In this document: piece by piece, positions 52,974 to 61,882 of the stretch
Layout of the letters: each line of letters starts with the position of its first letter
Numbering within the stretch: position 1 is the stretch's first letter
NCBI RefSeq assembly: GCF_018982945.1
Contig: NZ_JABRXE010000006.1
Location: forward strand, 1 to 64,000
Reading direction: 5' to 3'
Length of the DNA stretch: 64,000 bases
DNA from: Anaerostipes faecalis
GTDB taxonomy: Bacteria; Bacillota; Clostridia; Lachnospirales; Lachnospiraceae
Made by a program: the position numbers and the translations under genes
Notes under the pieces: generated by a model
Seen by the model: the letters and a program-made list of their open reading frames with translations, nothing else
What the model was told of the DNA's origin: nothing
Database searches by the model: none

Positions 52974-54695
52974 TTACATAGCAAACTGCTCCCCGGTGAT
53001 ATCCTCATCAGAGAGCAGCTCATAATCTTCATATCGGTTCATATCAAAGTCAAAGGTTTCATGGGCCAACGGCGCTTTGGCGTAATCATACGGGGCAGCC
53101 CCGCCGTCCTCCGTCCACTTTACATTGGGGTGTTTCATCAAGTCATACTTCTCATCCTGTATCGCCCGTTCGCCCCGGACAAATAACAGTGCGTAACGGT
53201 TATCCAACATCCTCACTTCATCCGGCGTTAAAAGCTCCCGGCCGCTCTGCTGGAAGTTGGTGGAATAGCTTCCGGAGCGCCCTTTCGTCTGCCCGTAGGT
53301 ATTCGTATCGATAGTCTCTTTCCCAAGCAGTTCTGAAATGTACTTATGCGTCTCTTTTTCGTTGCCGCCAAGGTATAACAAACTATCGCAGTTGCCCACC
53401 AGACTTTCCCAGGAATCCTTGAACAGCGCCTTGATCTGGCTCATGTTCTGCACGATGATGCTGCAGAAAATGTTACGGGAACGGCAGGTACTCAAAATCT
53501 TCTCGTAATCACTGGGCAGCGCCACGTTCGCCCACTCATCCATGATGCAGTTTACCGTGACCGGCAGCCGCCCGCCATACTTGCGGTCCGCCACATAGTA
53601 CAGCGTCTGGAACATCTGCGTATAGATCATGCCTACCAGATAATTCAGCGAAGTATCCGCATCCGGAATACAGCAGAAAAGGGCTACCTTCTTTTCACCC
53701 ATGCTGCCAAGATCCAGTTCATCATGGCAGGTCAGCTTTGCGATCTGCGGCAGGTTAAAGGCTGCCAGACGGACGCCTACGGAGATCAGAATGGATTTCG
53801 CAGTCTTGCCCGCCGCTTGTTTGTAAATATGGTACTGCTTTACGGCAATGCTTTCCGCATCCCGCATCTCCAGCCGTTCAAACAGGATGTCCAGCGGGGA
53901 CTCGTAATCCTCATCGTCCTCTTTTACCTGAGCCGAGGCCAGCATTTCCATGATCATGACAAAGTTCTGTTCCTCCGGCGGTGCTTCATGGAGCAGGTAC
54001 AGCATAAGTGCCTGCAAAAGCGCCGTTTCACTTTTCTCCCAAAAGGGATCGTTTGACTGCGATCCTTTGGGTGTCGTGTTCTGGATCAGGTTGGTGATCA
54101 GCTTCAGCACATCCTTATCGTCCTGCACATACTCAAACGGGTTATAACCGAATGAGGTATCCGGATGGATCAGGTCAAACACCCGCACCTCATATCCCAT
54201 CCGCTCCAGCAGGCCGCCGGTCTTTCGGAGCAGTTCGGCCTTTGGATCTGTGATCATCAGGGAGCAGTTACACTGCATGATGTTGGGGATCGCATAGGTT
54301 CTGGATTTTCCTGCGCCACTGCCCCCGACTACCAGTACGTTCAGCGTCCTTTTGTGGCGGTAGCAGTCAAGCCCCATGCGGAAGTTCTGCGTAAACAGGA
54401 TGTTATGCTCATATGGTTTATCCTGGTATTTTTTGCATAACTGCCGGGGATCTCCCCATTTGGCGGAGCCGTGTTCCTCGCCCCTGCGGTAGTTTCTCTG
54501 GTTCGCATAATAGATGCCGATACCAAAGGCATACAAAAGGGTGCAGATAAACACCGATTTCAGGGTGTACTCCGTATAGTGCAGGGACAACGGATGGTTC
54601 AGCTTCTCCGTCAGGGCCTCCATCATCTGGAGCAGGTTCTGCCCCGGCGTGATGGCGTCTGCGATCAGTACCGCCGCCCACCAGACAAATGGCAA
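52974..54695 (-). CDS. virD4: VirD4/TraG coupling protein (573 aa)
   Basis: Couples the relaxosome to the channel at the membrane. Two N-terminal membrane helices, Walker A VVGGSGAGKSRTYAIPN (about 140), Walker B CIMDEWANVALP (about 395), and the family segment CRSRNIFCSIIVQNMSQIKALF. The start is uncertain: the frame extends to a stop at about 54753 with the family-like residues WWIWLAV before the TTG used here, but no ATG or GTG is found there. Confidence 0.9.
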   Translation of the reverse strand: MPFVWWAAVLIADAITPGQNLLQMMEALTEKLNHPLSLHYTEYTLKSVFICTLLYAFGIGIYYANQRNYRRGEEHGSAKWGDPRQLCKKYQDKPYEHNILFTQNFRMGLDCYRHKRTLNVLVVGGSGAGKSRTYAIPNIMQCNCSLMITDPKAELLRKTGGLLERMGYEVRVFDLIHPDTSFGYNPFEYVQDDKDVLKLITNLIQNTTPKGSQSNDPFWEKSETALLQALMLYLLHEAPPEEQNFVMIMEMLASAQVKEDDEDYESPLDILFERLEMRDAESIAVKQYHIYKQAAGKTAKSILISVGVRLAAFNLPQIAKLTCHDELDLGSMGEKKVALFCCIPDADTSLNYLVGMIYTQMFQTLYYVADRKYGGRLPVTVNCIMDEWANVALPSDYEKILSTCRSRNIFCSIIVQNMSQIKALFKDSWESLVGNCDSLLYLGGNEKETHKYISELLGKETIDTNTYGQTKGRSGSYSTNFQQSGRELLTPDEVRMLDNRYALLFVRGERAIQDEKYDLMKHPNVKWTEDGGAAPYDYAKAPLAHETFDFDMNRYEDYELLSDEDITGEQFAM

Positions 54696-54736
54696 AACGG
54701 CAAGCCAGATCCACCACTCCGACTTGCCGCTCTTTC

Positions 54737-55000
54737 TTACCGGGAAGGCTCACCCCGCTCTTTCTTCGGCCTGCTGACCACCTGGAAGCTGTCTGCCTCC
54801 GTATTCAGTGCCAGAGACCGCCCATTCTCCCAGTTCACATGAATCTGTCCAATATCATCCACAAAGGACACTTTTCCTTTCAGGCCCTGAGGCATTCCTT
54901 TTTCTCCCTCCATGTAGTCCAGGCAGACGACAGTCCCTTTCGGGTATCTGGCCTTGATGCCCTCGGCCCGTCTGGTCAATCGCTCCCAATCATTCATTGG
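54737..55000 (-). CDS. DUF4314 protein (87 aa)
   Basis: Short protein with TRRAEGIKARYPKGTVVCLDYMEGEKGMPQGLKGKVSFVDDIGQIHVNWENGRSLAL, the DUF4314 pattern common in Tn1549-like elements; a small beta-barrel with no known activity. The start was taken at MNDWERL, which aligns best with the family; the longer start (55015) is possible. Just before virD4. Confidence 0.75.
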   Translation of the reverse strand, partial: PMNDWERLTRRAEGIKARYPKGTVVCLDYMEGEKGMPQGLKGKVSFVDDIGQIHVNWENGRSLALNTEADSFQVVSRPKKERGEPSR

Positions 55001-55098
55001 CATTCCCCCTTTCAATGTTTACTCACGCCATCGCATACAGCACAGGTTTTCCCTGTCTTTGTATGCCCTCAAAAAAAGACAGGCACACCGCCTGTCCG

Positions 55099-55407
55099 TC
55101 AACGTACCCGGTAAGTTTTATACCTGGCCTTCATAATGCGCATCAGAACCGCGTCAATGCCATCGGTATATCTTCCGTTTTCGATATAAGTGTCTCTCAG
55201 TCCGTTTAAAGCCTGCACCGCCATCCGGTATTCGCCATCGCTTAAGTACAGCTTTTTATCTTTATGCTCTGCCAGCCGCAGGATAAAGTTCCCGGTTTCT
55301 TCTGTGGGGCTGCCTTCCGCTTTCTCCTTCCGGAACACATCCCGCAGGGCGTGTACCAGCATATTGATGGTGATCTCATCCGTCTTTACACACCGTCTCT
55401 TTTCCAT
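55099..55407 (-). CDS. Conserved ICE protein, unknown (102 aa)
   Basis: Basic helical protein (MEKRRCVKTDEITINMLVHALRDVFRKEK, then LSDGEYRMAVQALNGLRDTYIENGRYTDGIDAVLMRIMKA). GGAGG lies 7 bases before the ATG at 55407, so the longer upstream frame is rejected. No family recognized. In the transfer operon between the LtrC-like gene and DUF4314. Confidence 0.6.
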   Translation of the reverse strand: MEKRRCVKTDEITINMLVHALRDVFRKEKAEGSPTEETGNFILRLAEHKDKKLYLSDGEYRMAVQALNGLRDTYIENGRYTDGIDAVLMRIMKARYKTYRVR

Positions 55408-55536
55408 CTTCCGGCCTCCTTTTTCTGTTCTTTTTCGCAACCACAACATACCACACTCCCCGCAGAAAAGCTACTGTCATCTCCGGGAAAAAGCACTTTT
55501 TTCAGGCTCCGGAAGATACCGCAAAACGCCTGTTTC

Positions 55537-56484
55537 TCAGCGTTCCGGATGATTTTTTGCTTTCCCGGATTTTGCTTTTACCCCTCCGTCAGCAATGGCA
55601 AACTCATCCGCGACAAATGCCTGTTCCTGCTCCCCAAGGTTATGGCCGATGTGGTTATTGATGCTATAGGCGGCATTACGGATATCCCCGATAAAGGAAC
55701 GGAGTTCCTTCGGGTCCCTATCCCCATGGCCCTGCATCTCGCACACCTTGTCAAACTGGAAACCGGTCGTATCCACGCCATATTTCTGCGCCACCACATA
55801 TGCCGCACAGTATGCCTTTGGCGATACTTTCTGGCGGGTGTAGCTGCCATCATGGGCGTCCATGGCAGCGCAGGCCAGCTCCCGGTTGATGGCATGGAAC
55901 GTGGTTGTCTCACTCATGCCATTTCGCACATAGATGATCCGCTGCCTTGGAATGTACTGCGCCTGCACGTTCTCCGGCAGGTTGTCAGCAATACGCACCG
56001 GCACATCGGGATTAGTAAGGAGCGCTCCGATCAGGGTATCCACATCTTTTGGTTCCGGCATTTCTGGCTGCTTCATGCGGATCTGGCTGATGTCATACAC
56101 CCTGCCTATGTTTGTCCCCTGCATGGTCACGCCGTCTTTTTCATACTCCTGGGTAACAAGGAAACGGTATCCATGAACACCGGCGCGCAGGGAATGCCCA
56201 TCTGCTTTCATCTTGTCAAAGGTCATAACCTGCCGGATCTCCGGATTCTGGCTGTACAACAGAAGCAGGTTGGGAGTTTTCTGCGGCTTGCACTGTGCCA
56301 CAAAGTCAAGGAAGCCTTTTAAGGAAGCGCCATCTTTAAACACCGCCTGCGCCTGGGTATCGATCTCTGCCCATACTTCCTCCCGCTCCTGCTTCTTTGC
56401 GGCGGCATATTCCTCCTTGGTCATCCGGGGCTTTTCCTCCTGCATAGTTTCAGGCTCTCCCGGCATAAATTTCGTTAAATCCAT
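55537..56484 (-). CDS. LtrC/ArdC-like antirestriction-type protein (315 aa)
   Basis: Residues ~30-130 resemble the ArdC single-stranded-DNA-binding domain (FLDFVAQCKPQKTPNLLLLYSQNPEIRQVMTF, LRAGVHGYRFLV). The second half matches the LtrC metallopeptidase-like region, but the usual HExxH is replaced: FHAINRELACAA has no Glu after the first His. It therefore may bind the transferred strand rather than cleave. Between pcfB and a small unknown gene. Confidence 0.75.
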   Translation of the reverse strand: MDLTKFMPGEPETMQEEKPRMTKEEYAAAKKQEREEVWAEIDTQAQAVFKDGASLKGFLDFVAQCKPQKTPNLLLLYSQNPEIRQVMTFDKMKADGHSLRAGVHGYRFLVTQEYEKDGVTMQGTNIGRVYDISQIRMKQPEMPEPKDVDTLIGALLTNPDVPVRIADNLPENVQAQYIPRQRIIYVRNGMSETTTFHAINRELACAAMDAHDGSYTRQKVSPKAYCAAYVVAQKYGVDTTGFQFDKVCEMQGHGDRDPKELRSFIGDIRNAAYSINNHIGHNLGEQEQAFVADEFAIADGGVKAKSGKAKNHPER

Positions 56485-56490
56485 TTACGA

Positions 56491-57363
56491 TCACCTTCCT
56501 TTCGCTTTGGTCTTTGTCTTTTTCTTCTTTTTGCCTGCCGAACGGTTCTTACTGCGGCTGCGGTTGCGGTTCCTGCTCTGCGATTTCTTCTGGCTGGCCT
56601 CCTGCTTTTCCTGCTTGATCTTATCTAACTCAGCACGGACAGATGGTTTTTCTCTTCCATCTGCAGCCTCTGGCCCGGTAGCATCTCCCGGCTGCCCGGA
56701 ATCCGGAATGTCAAATTCCCCGGAAGTATCAAACCTTTCCGGCTCGGTAAAAGTATCGCTGCTGCGCGAGGAAGGTCCGGACGGATTCCTTTCTTCCTGC
56801 GCCTGGGTAAAATTTTCCGGTTCCGCCGTCTGGTCCTCGAAGCCGAAGTTCTGCTCCAGATCCCCAAGCTCGAACTGGATCTCGCCCTCCGGCATCTCCA
56901 CCGTCTCGGTCGGCACCTCTGCAGCCTGTTCCGGCTGGCCGGTTTCCACCGCCACCTCCTGGACGGCTTCTCCGCTCTCGGATTTTAAGAAGTCCAGGTT
57001 CATCCGGTCCATGACCCGGTTGACCTTTGCTGCGTCATCCGCAAACACCATGATCTCACACTGAGCGGGATTCTGCTTGTCACGGATGACCACATATAAA
57101 AGCCCACGCTTTTTCCCTTCACGGGCGAATTCCTTTAAGCGGTCCGATGGCACCGTAAAGAACTTAAGCGGCTTATTCTCCTTTAACATCCGCACCATGC
57201 GCGTCTTGCCGTAGGTTTTCTTCTGGTCCTTTAAGACTGCCGCAAAAAAGACAGCCAGGTTCTTAGCCAGCGTTCCCGACAGACGCAGGCTGTAATCGAT
57301 CCCCTCCAGCGAATACCGGACGATCTGGTCCGCCGCATCTCCACCATAATTCATCGCTCTCAC
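56491..57363 (-). CDS. PcfB-like relaxosome accessory protein, DUF3801 (290 aa)
   Basis: Residues 1-150 match the PcfB/DUF3801 family (DAADQIVRYSLEGIDYSLRLSGTLAKNLAVFFAAVL, KFFTVPSDRLKEFAREGKKRGLLYVVIRD), which binds the relaxase in pCF10-type transfer. The rest is acidic and low-complexity (about 160-265), then Lys/Arg-rich (SRNRNRSRSKNRSAGKKKKK). It overlaps the relaxase gene by 4 bases. Confidence 0.85.
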   Translation of the reverse strand: MRAMNYGGDAADQIVRYSLEGIDYSLRLSGTLAKNLAVFFAAVLKDQKKTYGKTRMVRMLKENKPLKFFTVPSDRLKEFAREGKKRGLLYVVIRDKQNPAQCEIMVFADDAAKVNRVMDRMNLDFLKSESGEAVQEVAVETGQPEQAAEVPTETVEMPEGEIQFELGDLEQNFGFEDQTAEPENFTQAQEERNPSGPSSRSSDTFTEPERFDTSGEFDIPDSGQPGDATGPEAADGREKPSVRAELDKIKQEKQEASQKKSQSRNRNRSRSKNRSAGKKKKKTKTKAKGR

Positions 57364-58673
57364 CTTCTTTCCATTTCATTTTCTTTTTCCCTGTCCGTAT
57401 GCTTACGGGCAGCTGTTTTCTCATCCTCTGCCATCTGAAGCTGCTCCAGTTCTATGAGCCGCTGTTCGATCTCTATTGAATGCTGTTCAATCTTCACACA
57501 CATCCGGATATCTTTCCGCAGGGGCTTCAGTGACTCTGTAATCTCACTGATTCGGTCGGACTGTGGTTCTTTCCGGTACAGGCGGTGGCGCTCTTTTACA
57601 AGGGCCAGCACCTGTTCCTCCAGCGGTTTCCGGTAGGCGGACAGTTCCTCCCTGGTCGTGATGCCATGCTTCTGCAGAAATTCCATCTGCGCAATCCGCT
57701 CATCCAGCCGCCGGATATCCTGCCGCACCACATAGGACACACGCTTGGGCTTTTTCTTTAGGACTCCCATCTGGTATAGATAAGAATAATAAAGGGCCTG
57801 CAGCCCGTGCAGTTTCCTTTTCGGCGGGGAGTTGCCGTTTGCTTTCCCAGCCGGGTTCTTTTCCAGAAGCTTGGGACGTAAGATCCACTCCCGGAGGGCT
57901 TCCTCGCCGTAGCTCTTACCGAGACTTTTTAATCGTACATACCGCTCCATGCCCGGAGCGCGCAGGGCGATGTATTTCCGGTTCAGCTTGAAAGTATATC
58001 CTTTTTTCTCCATGCAGGATAAAAACTGCCGCCAGCTGAATGATTCCGCTACCGCTTCTTTGATATCCAGACGGATGGCTGTCCTCCAGGTCGGCTTCCC
58101 GGCCTGCTCCGCCTGCCACTCGGCATAGGATTTTCCGCTGCCGCTTCCCGGCTGGATGATGGACAGCCCGTACTTCCGGCACAACTCATCGGATATCTTT
58201 CTTACTTCCTCATAATAGCTTCTGGCGTTGCTGTGATATTTCCTCCCATCCTCCATGCTAACGGAATTGAAAACCAGATGGTTGTGGTAATGGGCCGTAT
58301 TCAGATGAGTTGTGATCACTACTTCATACTTGCCCTGTAAGAGACGCTCCGCCAGTTCCTGCCCGATCAGATGCGCCAGTTCCGGCGTCACCTCACCGGC
58401 CGCAAAGCTCTGGATCAGATGATAGCCCTGTACGCCGCCCTCCTTGTGGAACCGCTTCTTGGTAGCCACCATATCAGAGAATGCACTCTCACAGGTACAG
58501 CCGATGGCGTCCTCAAATACCATGCGCTCTGTTTTATCCCGGTTCATGGCATAGTCGATGGCTTCTTTAAGTGTTCCGGCAGAGTTAGGGGGTTTTGTAG
58601 TCTTGTCCTTATCCTGGATGTAGTTGATAGAGTTATCGAGGCGGTGGACGGGGATAATGCTGGTATAAGCCAT
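57360..58673 (-). CDS. Relaxase, MobA/VirD2-like MOBP type (437 aa)
   Basis: Nicks the transfer origin and pilots the strand. Tyr and His motifs: MAYTSIIPVHRLDNSINYIQD at the N-terminus, then VITTHLNTAHYHNHLVFNSVSMEDGRKYH with the His triad, LtrB/MobA-type. Residues 250-437 are a basic region with coiled coil. Its partners MobC (58680) and PcfB (57363) flank it. Confidence 0.9.
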   Translation of the reverse strand: MAYTSIIPVHRLDNSINYIQDKDKTTKPPNSAGTLKEAIDYAMNRDKTERMVFEDAIGCTCESAFSDMVATKKRFHKEGGVQGYHLIQSFAAGEVTPELAHLIGQELAERLLQGKYEVVITTHLNTAHYHNHLVFNSVSMEDGRKYHSNARSYYEEVRKISDELCRKYGLSIIQPGSGSGKSYAEWQAEQAGKPTWRTAIRLDIKEAVAESFSWRQFLSCMEKKGYTFKLNRKYIALRAPGMERYVRLKSLGKSYGEEALREWILRPKLLEKNPAGKANGNSPPKRKLHGLQALYYSYLYQMGVLKKKPKRVSYVVRQDIRRLDERIAQMEFLQKHGITTREELSAYRKPLEEQVLALVKERHRLYRKEPQSDRISEITESLKPLRKDIRMCVKIEQHSIEIEQRLIELEQLQMAEDEKTAARKHTDREKENEMERR

Positions 58674-58679
58674 AGGGCA

Positions 58680-58988
58680 TTACCAGTCCTCTTTCACGTG
58701 CTGCCATACCTCTTTGGAGATGCGCAGCATTTCCCGGACGCTCTGCTCATCCGCCCGGCCGGTGGCGTTTGCCACATGGGTCAGCTGGTTGGCGTTATTG
58801 CAAAGTCCCGCCACCTTCCGAAGCAGGTCTGCGTGATGCTCACAGGGCTTGGCGTGTACTTCCGCCCCTACGATCAGGGAACGCAGGTATTCCTCCCTGG
58901 ACAGCCCGCTCCTTTGTACCTGCTCATCCAGAAACCGCAGCTCCTTAGCGTTCAGACGGACAGGCACTACATGATTTCGTTTCCGCAT
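58680..58988 (-). CDS. mobC: Relaxosome protein MobC (102 aa)
   Basis: Bacterial mobilization protein: N-terminal ribbon-helix-helix (HVVPVRLNAKELRFLDEQVQRSGLSREEYLRSLIVGAEV) and the helical MobC domain (LRKVAGLCNNANQLTHVANATG). It bends and opens oriT for the relaxase encoded 6 bases downstream. Confidence 0.9.
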   Translation of the reverse strand: MRKRNHVVPVRLNAKELRFLDEQVQRSGLSREEYLRSLIVGAEVHAKPCEHHADLLRKVAGLCNNANQLTHVANATGRADEQSVREMLRISKEVWQHVKEDW

Positions 58989-59028
58989 GGATTCACCTGC
59001 CTTCTCCGTTTAACTTCTTTGCTCCCAC

Positions 59029-59112
59029 TTACATATCCTCCTTCTGTTTCAGGATCATAAGGACAGCAAGCAGTGACACCACTACTGCACCCGCAATCAC
59101 TTTCTTTTTCAT
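59029..59112 (-). CDS. Tiny membrane peptide (27 aa)
   Basis: ATG at 59112 with AAGGTG upstream gives MKKKVIAGAVVVSLLAVLMI followed by LKQKEDM, a single positively charged start and one hydrophobic helix. It is too short for usual gene calls and may be a real small protein of the element. Confidence 0.4.
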   Translation of the reverse strand: MKKKVIAGAVVVSLLAVLMILKQKEDM

Positions 59113-59140
59113 CGGCACACCTTCTTTCTTTGTTCAATTT

Positions 59141-59182
59141 CCGGGCGGAATGAAATAACTCCGTTCTTCACAAACCGCCCGG
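59141..59182. repeat. 8-bp inverted repeat upstream of mobC
   Basis: CCGGGCGG (59141-59148) pairs with CCGCCCGG (59175-59182), 26-base loop. Terminator for the gene at 59203-59580 or part of the transfer-origin region. Confidence 0.5.
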
Positions 59183-59202
59183 CCTGTCTTTGCTTTCCAT
59201 CG

Positions 59203-59580
59203 TTAATACACCCCCGGCGAAACAGTGATCCCCCGCTCCTGCATTTGTCTGGCAAACTCCTTCAGCTGCCACTTTACACCGTCAATCTCCGCATGGTCCT
59301 GATCCACATAGCGGCAGAAGCCTGCCACACTCTCCCCATTGCCAAGCGTCAGGAACACACAGCTCCCATCCGGGACAGAAAACAGATAGACGCCGTCCGG
59401 ATCGGTAAACCGGATCGTATGCTCATTCAGTCTCGGCGGCGTAGGGGCAGGCAGGTATCTTTCTTCAACCACAATGCCGCATTCTTCATCCGCCCTCTTT
59501 CCGGCAACCGCCAGACAGGTGATAATAACTCCAAAACAGCCGCCCACCATGGCGCCTGCAAATACACTGATCATTCCCAT
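59203..59580 (-). CDS. Membrane-anchored ICE protein (125 aa)
   Basis: An N-terminal helix (MISVFAGAMVGGCFGVIITCLAVAGK) resembles DUF3789; the rest (IRFTDPDGVYLFSVPDGSCVFLTLGNGESVAGFCRYVDQDHAEIDGVKW) is a small beta-rich domain related to those found in clostridial element proteins. AAGGAG lies 8 bases before the ATG at 59580. Function unknown; upstream of the mob genes. Confidence 0.65.
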   Translation of the reverse strand: MGMISVFAGAMVGGCFGVIITCLAVAGKRADEECGIVVEERYLPAPTPPRLNEHTIRFTDPDGVYLFSVPDGSCVFLTLGNGESVAGFCRYVDQDHAEIDGVKWQLKEFARQMQERGITVSPGVY

Positions 59581-59608
59581 AGTTTTATTCTCCTTTCGAT
59601 TCACTGGG

Positions 59609-59735
59609 GGTTTGGGGTTCTCCCCAAAAATGCGTTTGGATATCCAAACGCTATGCTTGCCAAACCAGTCGCACCGCCTGATTCGGTCACTCAGTCAGAG
59701 TCAGTGATTCTGATCTGCTGTATCGGTTAAAAATT
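59609..59735. other. oriT: Structured gap, candidate oriT of the conjugative element
   Basis: The gap contains TTGGGG/CCCCAA (about 59612-59627), the 20-bp perfect palindrome GCGTTTGGATATCCAAACGC (59632-59651) followed by ATGCTTGCCAAACC, and TCACT/AGTGA repeats (about 59686-59706). A palindrome beside a short conserved-looking core, just upstream of the relaxosome genes, is the usual form of a MOBP origin. No nick site is proven. Confidence 0.5.
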
Positions 59736-60031
59736 CACCGTGCCATCTGACGGTGCTGACTCCGGCGCTGTATCGATACCATCCTGGCATAGTCCACCGC
59801 TATATCGATCAGCACCGCTTTCTCATCCTCACCGCCCTTCACTCTGTCCAGATAGGTTTCCAGACTCATGACTGGCATATTTTTAATTCCTTCCTTTCCC
59901 ATGACCAGCAGGGCATTCTTCTCTCCGCTGATCTCTGCTTCTTTGATATGAACCTGATACTCCTGATAGCCCATTGGCAGGTATCTCCCTATTCCGGTTC
60001 CTATCATCTGATAAAACTCTGCCCGGTTCAT
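59735..60031 (-). CDS. DUF5688-like short protein (98 aa)
   Basis: Protein with FYQMIGTGIGRYLPMGYQEYQVHIKEAEISGEKNALLVMGKEG, like the N-terminal part of DUF5688 element proteins, which are usually longer. It overlaps the upstream gene by 4 bases. Unknown function; possibly a truncated family member. Confidence 0.6.
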   Translation of the reverse strand: MNRAEFYQMIGTGIGRYLPMGYQEYQVHIKEAEISGEKNALLVMGKEGIKNMPVMSLETYLDRVKGGEDEKAVLIDIAVDYARMVSIQRRSQHRQMAR

Positions 60032-60351
60032 TCTGCCTCCTTGATCTTTATCAGCCCATCCAGTGTCGTGCAGATGATATGCAGCCTGTCTGCCATGCTG
60101 ATCTCACTGTTCATGGTGCCGGACACCTCTTTCCCGCAGACCACCACCATCCGGCACCTCTTTAAGATCAGGTGGGACATCTTGGTTTTATCCTGCTGTT
60201 CCTCTGCTACGCCATCATCTAAAAATGGTGCAAATGCATACTGCGGACAGATAGGGACATAGCCCAGTTCATAAATCTTCCGGCAGTATTTCTGTACTTT
60301 CGCCCTGCTCTCATCCGCAGGGCAGCACACATAAGCCAGCGCCTGTTCCAT
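60028..60351 (-). CDS. DUF7768/DUF4406-like nucleotide deoxyribosyltransferase-fold protein (107 aa)
   Basis: Rossmann-like protein with AYVCCPADESRAKVQKYCRKIYELGYVPICPQYAFAPFLDD and CRMVVVCGKEVSGTMNSEI, the pattern of the nucleoside 2-deoxyribosyltransferase-related DUF4406/DUF7768 family in phages and conjugative elements. AAGGAGG lies 6 bases before the ATG at 60351. May act in nucleotide metabolism or anti-defence, unproven. Confidence 0.7.
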   Translation of the reverse strand: MEQALAYVCCPADESRAKVQKYCRKIYELGYVPICPQYAFAPFLDDGVAEEQQDKTKMSHLILKRCRMVVVCGKEVSGTMNSEISMADRLHIICTTLDGLIKIKEAE

Positions 60352-60367
60352 TGTGCGCCTCCTTTCC

Positions 60368-60427
60368 GGCATCCACATGGATGCCTATCTTTTTCTATCA
60401 GACGGAAAGGTCATCCATGTGGATGCC
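60368..60427. repeat. 16-bp inverted repeat pair upstream of DUF7768 gene
   Basis: GGCATCCACATGGATG (60368-60383) and CATCCATGTGGATGCC (60412-60427) are exact reverse complements. A CCTTTCCG (60361) / CGGAAAGG (60403) pair lies beside them. Candidate terminator or operator between the methyltransferase and DUF7768 genes. Confidence 0.55.
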
Positions 60428-60452
60428 TGCAGCTCCTGCCCAGGTTTCATCA

Positions 60453-61265
60453 TCACGCATTTTGTCCGCTATCCTCCCCGGCGGCTGCATGCAAGGCAAA
60501 CTGCACACGGTCAGTGCCGAGCTTATAATAAGCGTCCGTCACTTCAATGCCTACTGCCTCATATCCTTCTTCCACCGCAGCGAGGATCGTTGTTCCTGCC
60601 CCGGCAAACGGATCCAGGATGCGGCCTCCCGGCTCACAGATCTGAATGACGTCTTTCATCAGCTGCAAAGGCTTCTCCGTCACATGAATACGGTTCTGCG
60701 GATTCCCATATCGGAAAACACCGGGGAGGCATGACACTGGCCGGTTCACAGGCATCGGGCCATTACTACCCCATACGATATATTCAGCCTGCTGACGAAA
60801 GCGCCCTTTCTGCGGACGGGAATTTCCCTTATCCCACACAGCAGTCCCTCTCCAGATCCAGCCTGCCCACTGCAAGGCATCGGTGATGGACGGATACTGC
60901 CGCCAGTCGATAAACAGGCAGATGGGCGCACCTTTCTTGCAGGCTTTTCTCGCATCATACAGCCACTCTGCCATCCAATGGGTCCAGGAACGCTGGTCTT
61001 TGTTATCCCCGTCAAAATCGGGCAGGGCATTTTCTGCCCGCATACTGCTGTACTTCTGGTTGGTGGTACGGTTGCGCTCATTCTGCTTCGTACCACCGGA
61101 AGCATACGGCGGATCTGTGATCAGGGCATCGAAAATTCCCGGACGGAACGCCTGTACAAGCTGCAGCGTATCTCCATGCAGGATACGCCACCTGTCACCG
61201 CCGACAGACTCCACCGGGAATGTCCCTTCTTTCATCAGGTTATCAAGTTGCAGGTTATTCTCCAT
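60453..61265 (-). CDS. DNA methyltransferase, beta-type N4/N6 (270 aa)
   Basis: Adenine-N6 or cytosine-N4 methyltransferase: catalytic DPPY motif in DALITDPPYASGG comes first, the SAM-binding FAGAGT motif in ILDPFAGAGTTILAAVEEGYEAVGIEV comes near the C-terminus, i.e. the beta order. No restriction endonuclease is next to it, so it is an orphan enzyme, perhaps protecting the transferred DNA. The start at 61265 (MENNLQ) has GGAAAGG 9 bases upstream. Shares an operon with a SAM synthetase. Confidence 0.85.
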   Translation of the reverse strand: MENNLQLDNLMKEGTFPVESVGGDRWRILHGDTLQLVQAFRPGIFDALITDPPYASGGTKQNERNRTTNQKYSSMRAENALPDFDGDNKDQRSWTHWMAEWLYDARKACKKGAPICLFIDWRQYPSITDALQWAGWIWRGTAVWDKGNSRPQKGRFRQQAEYIVWGSNGPMPVNRPVSCLPGVFRYGNPQNRIHVTEKPLQLMKDVIQICEPGGRILDPFAGAGTTILAAVEEGYEAVGIEVTDAYYKLGTDRVQFALHAAAGEDSGQNA

Positions 61266-61282
61266 AGGCATCATCCTTTCCT

Positions 61283-61882
61283 TTATCGTTCTCTATCTTC
61301 TCTTTTATTTTTTCCCTTCCGGTATTCCTCTGGCGGCTCCAGTTTCCGCTGTTTTACCAGCACTTCCCGTTTCCCATCCTCCAGAATGAACATATCTTCC
61401 GTGCGGTTTAAGTAATGTTCTCCCTCAAAGATATTGTCACTGACAACAAACCAGCCGCAGACGGTCCCGTAAACATTGCTCTTTCCCCCAATCAGCGGAG
61501 ACAGGCCATTGTCTGACTGCTGGACTACCGCATTTCCGGCGAGCCTTGCATCCTCCTTCAATTCGCCACTGAAAAAGCTACTGTTCCCCTCTGCCATTGC
61601 CCGCTCAAACATTCTGGCATCGCCGCCTACCAATGCGCTCCCCCGTGCCACGGCACCATCAAACATCCTTCCGTCATCTGCAACCGCAGCTTTTTCACAG
61701 CAGACCGCCTGATCATAAATCCAGCAGGTTCCCTCCTGGGACAGATTATCTTCTGTCTGAACATATCCTCCCAGCATTCCAGGACTGACCTGTTCATTTA
61801 CCTGGCATATAGCACGGATACGGTGCAGCCATGGGTACTTCGGGTGCGCAGCCTCTGTAATTTCATATTTCTTCTGACTCAT
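61283..61882 (-). CDS. Left-handed beta-helix protein (199 aa)
   Basis: Repeating short beta strands with small residues (GMLGGYVQTEDNLSQEGTCWIYDQAVCCEKAAVADDGRMFDGAVARGSALVGGDARMFERAMAEGNSSF...), hexapeptide-like repeats as in polymer-forming or acyltransferase folds. The C-terminus is basic (KRKNKREDRER type). It overlaps the next gene by 4 bases. Seen in phage and element proteins; no enzymatic motif is visible. Confidence 0.6.
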   Translation of the reverse strand: MSQKKYEITEAAHPKYPWLHRIRAICQVNEQVSPGMLGGYVQTEDNLSQEGTCWIYDQAVCCEKAAVADDGRMFDGAVARGSALVGGDARMFERAMAEGNSSFFSGELKEDARLAGNAVVQQSDNGLSPLIGGKSNVYGTVCGWFVVSDNIFEGEHYLNRTEDMFILEDGKREVLVKQRKLEPPEEYRKGKNKREDRER

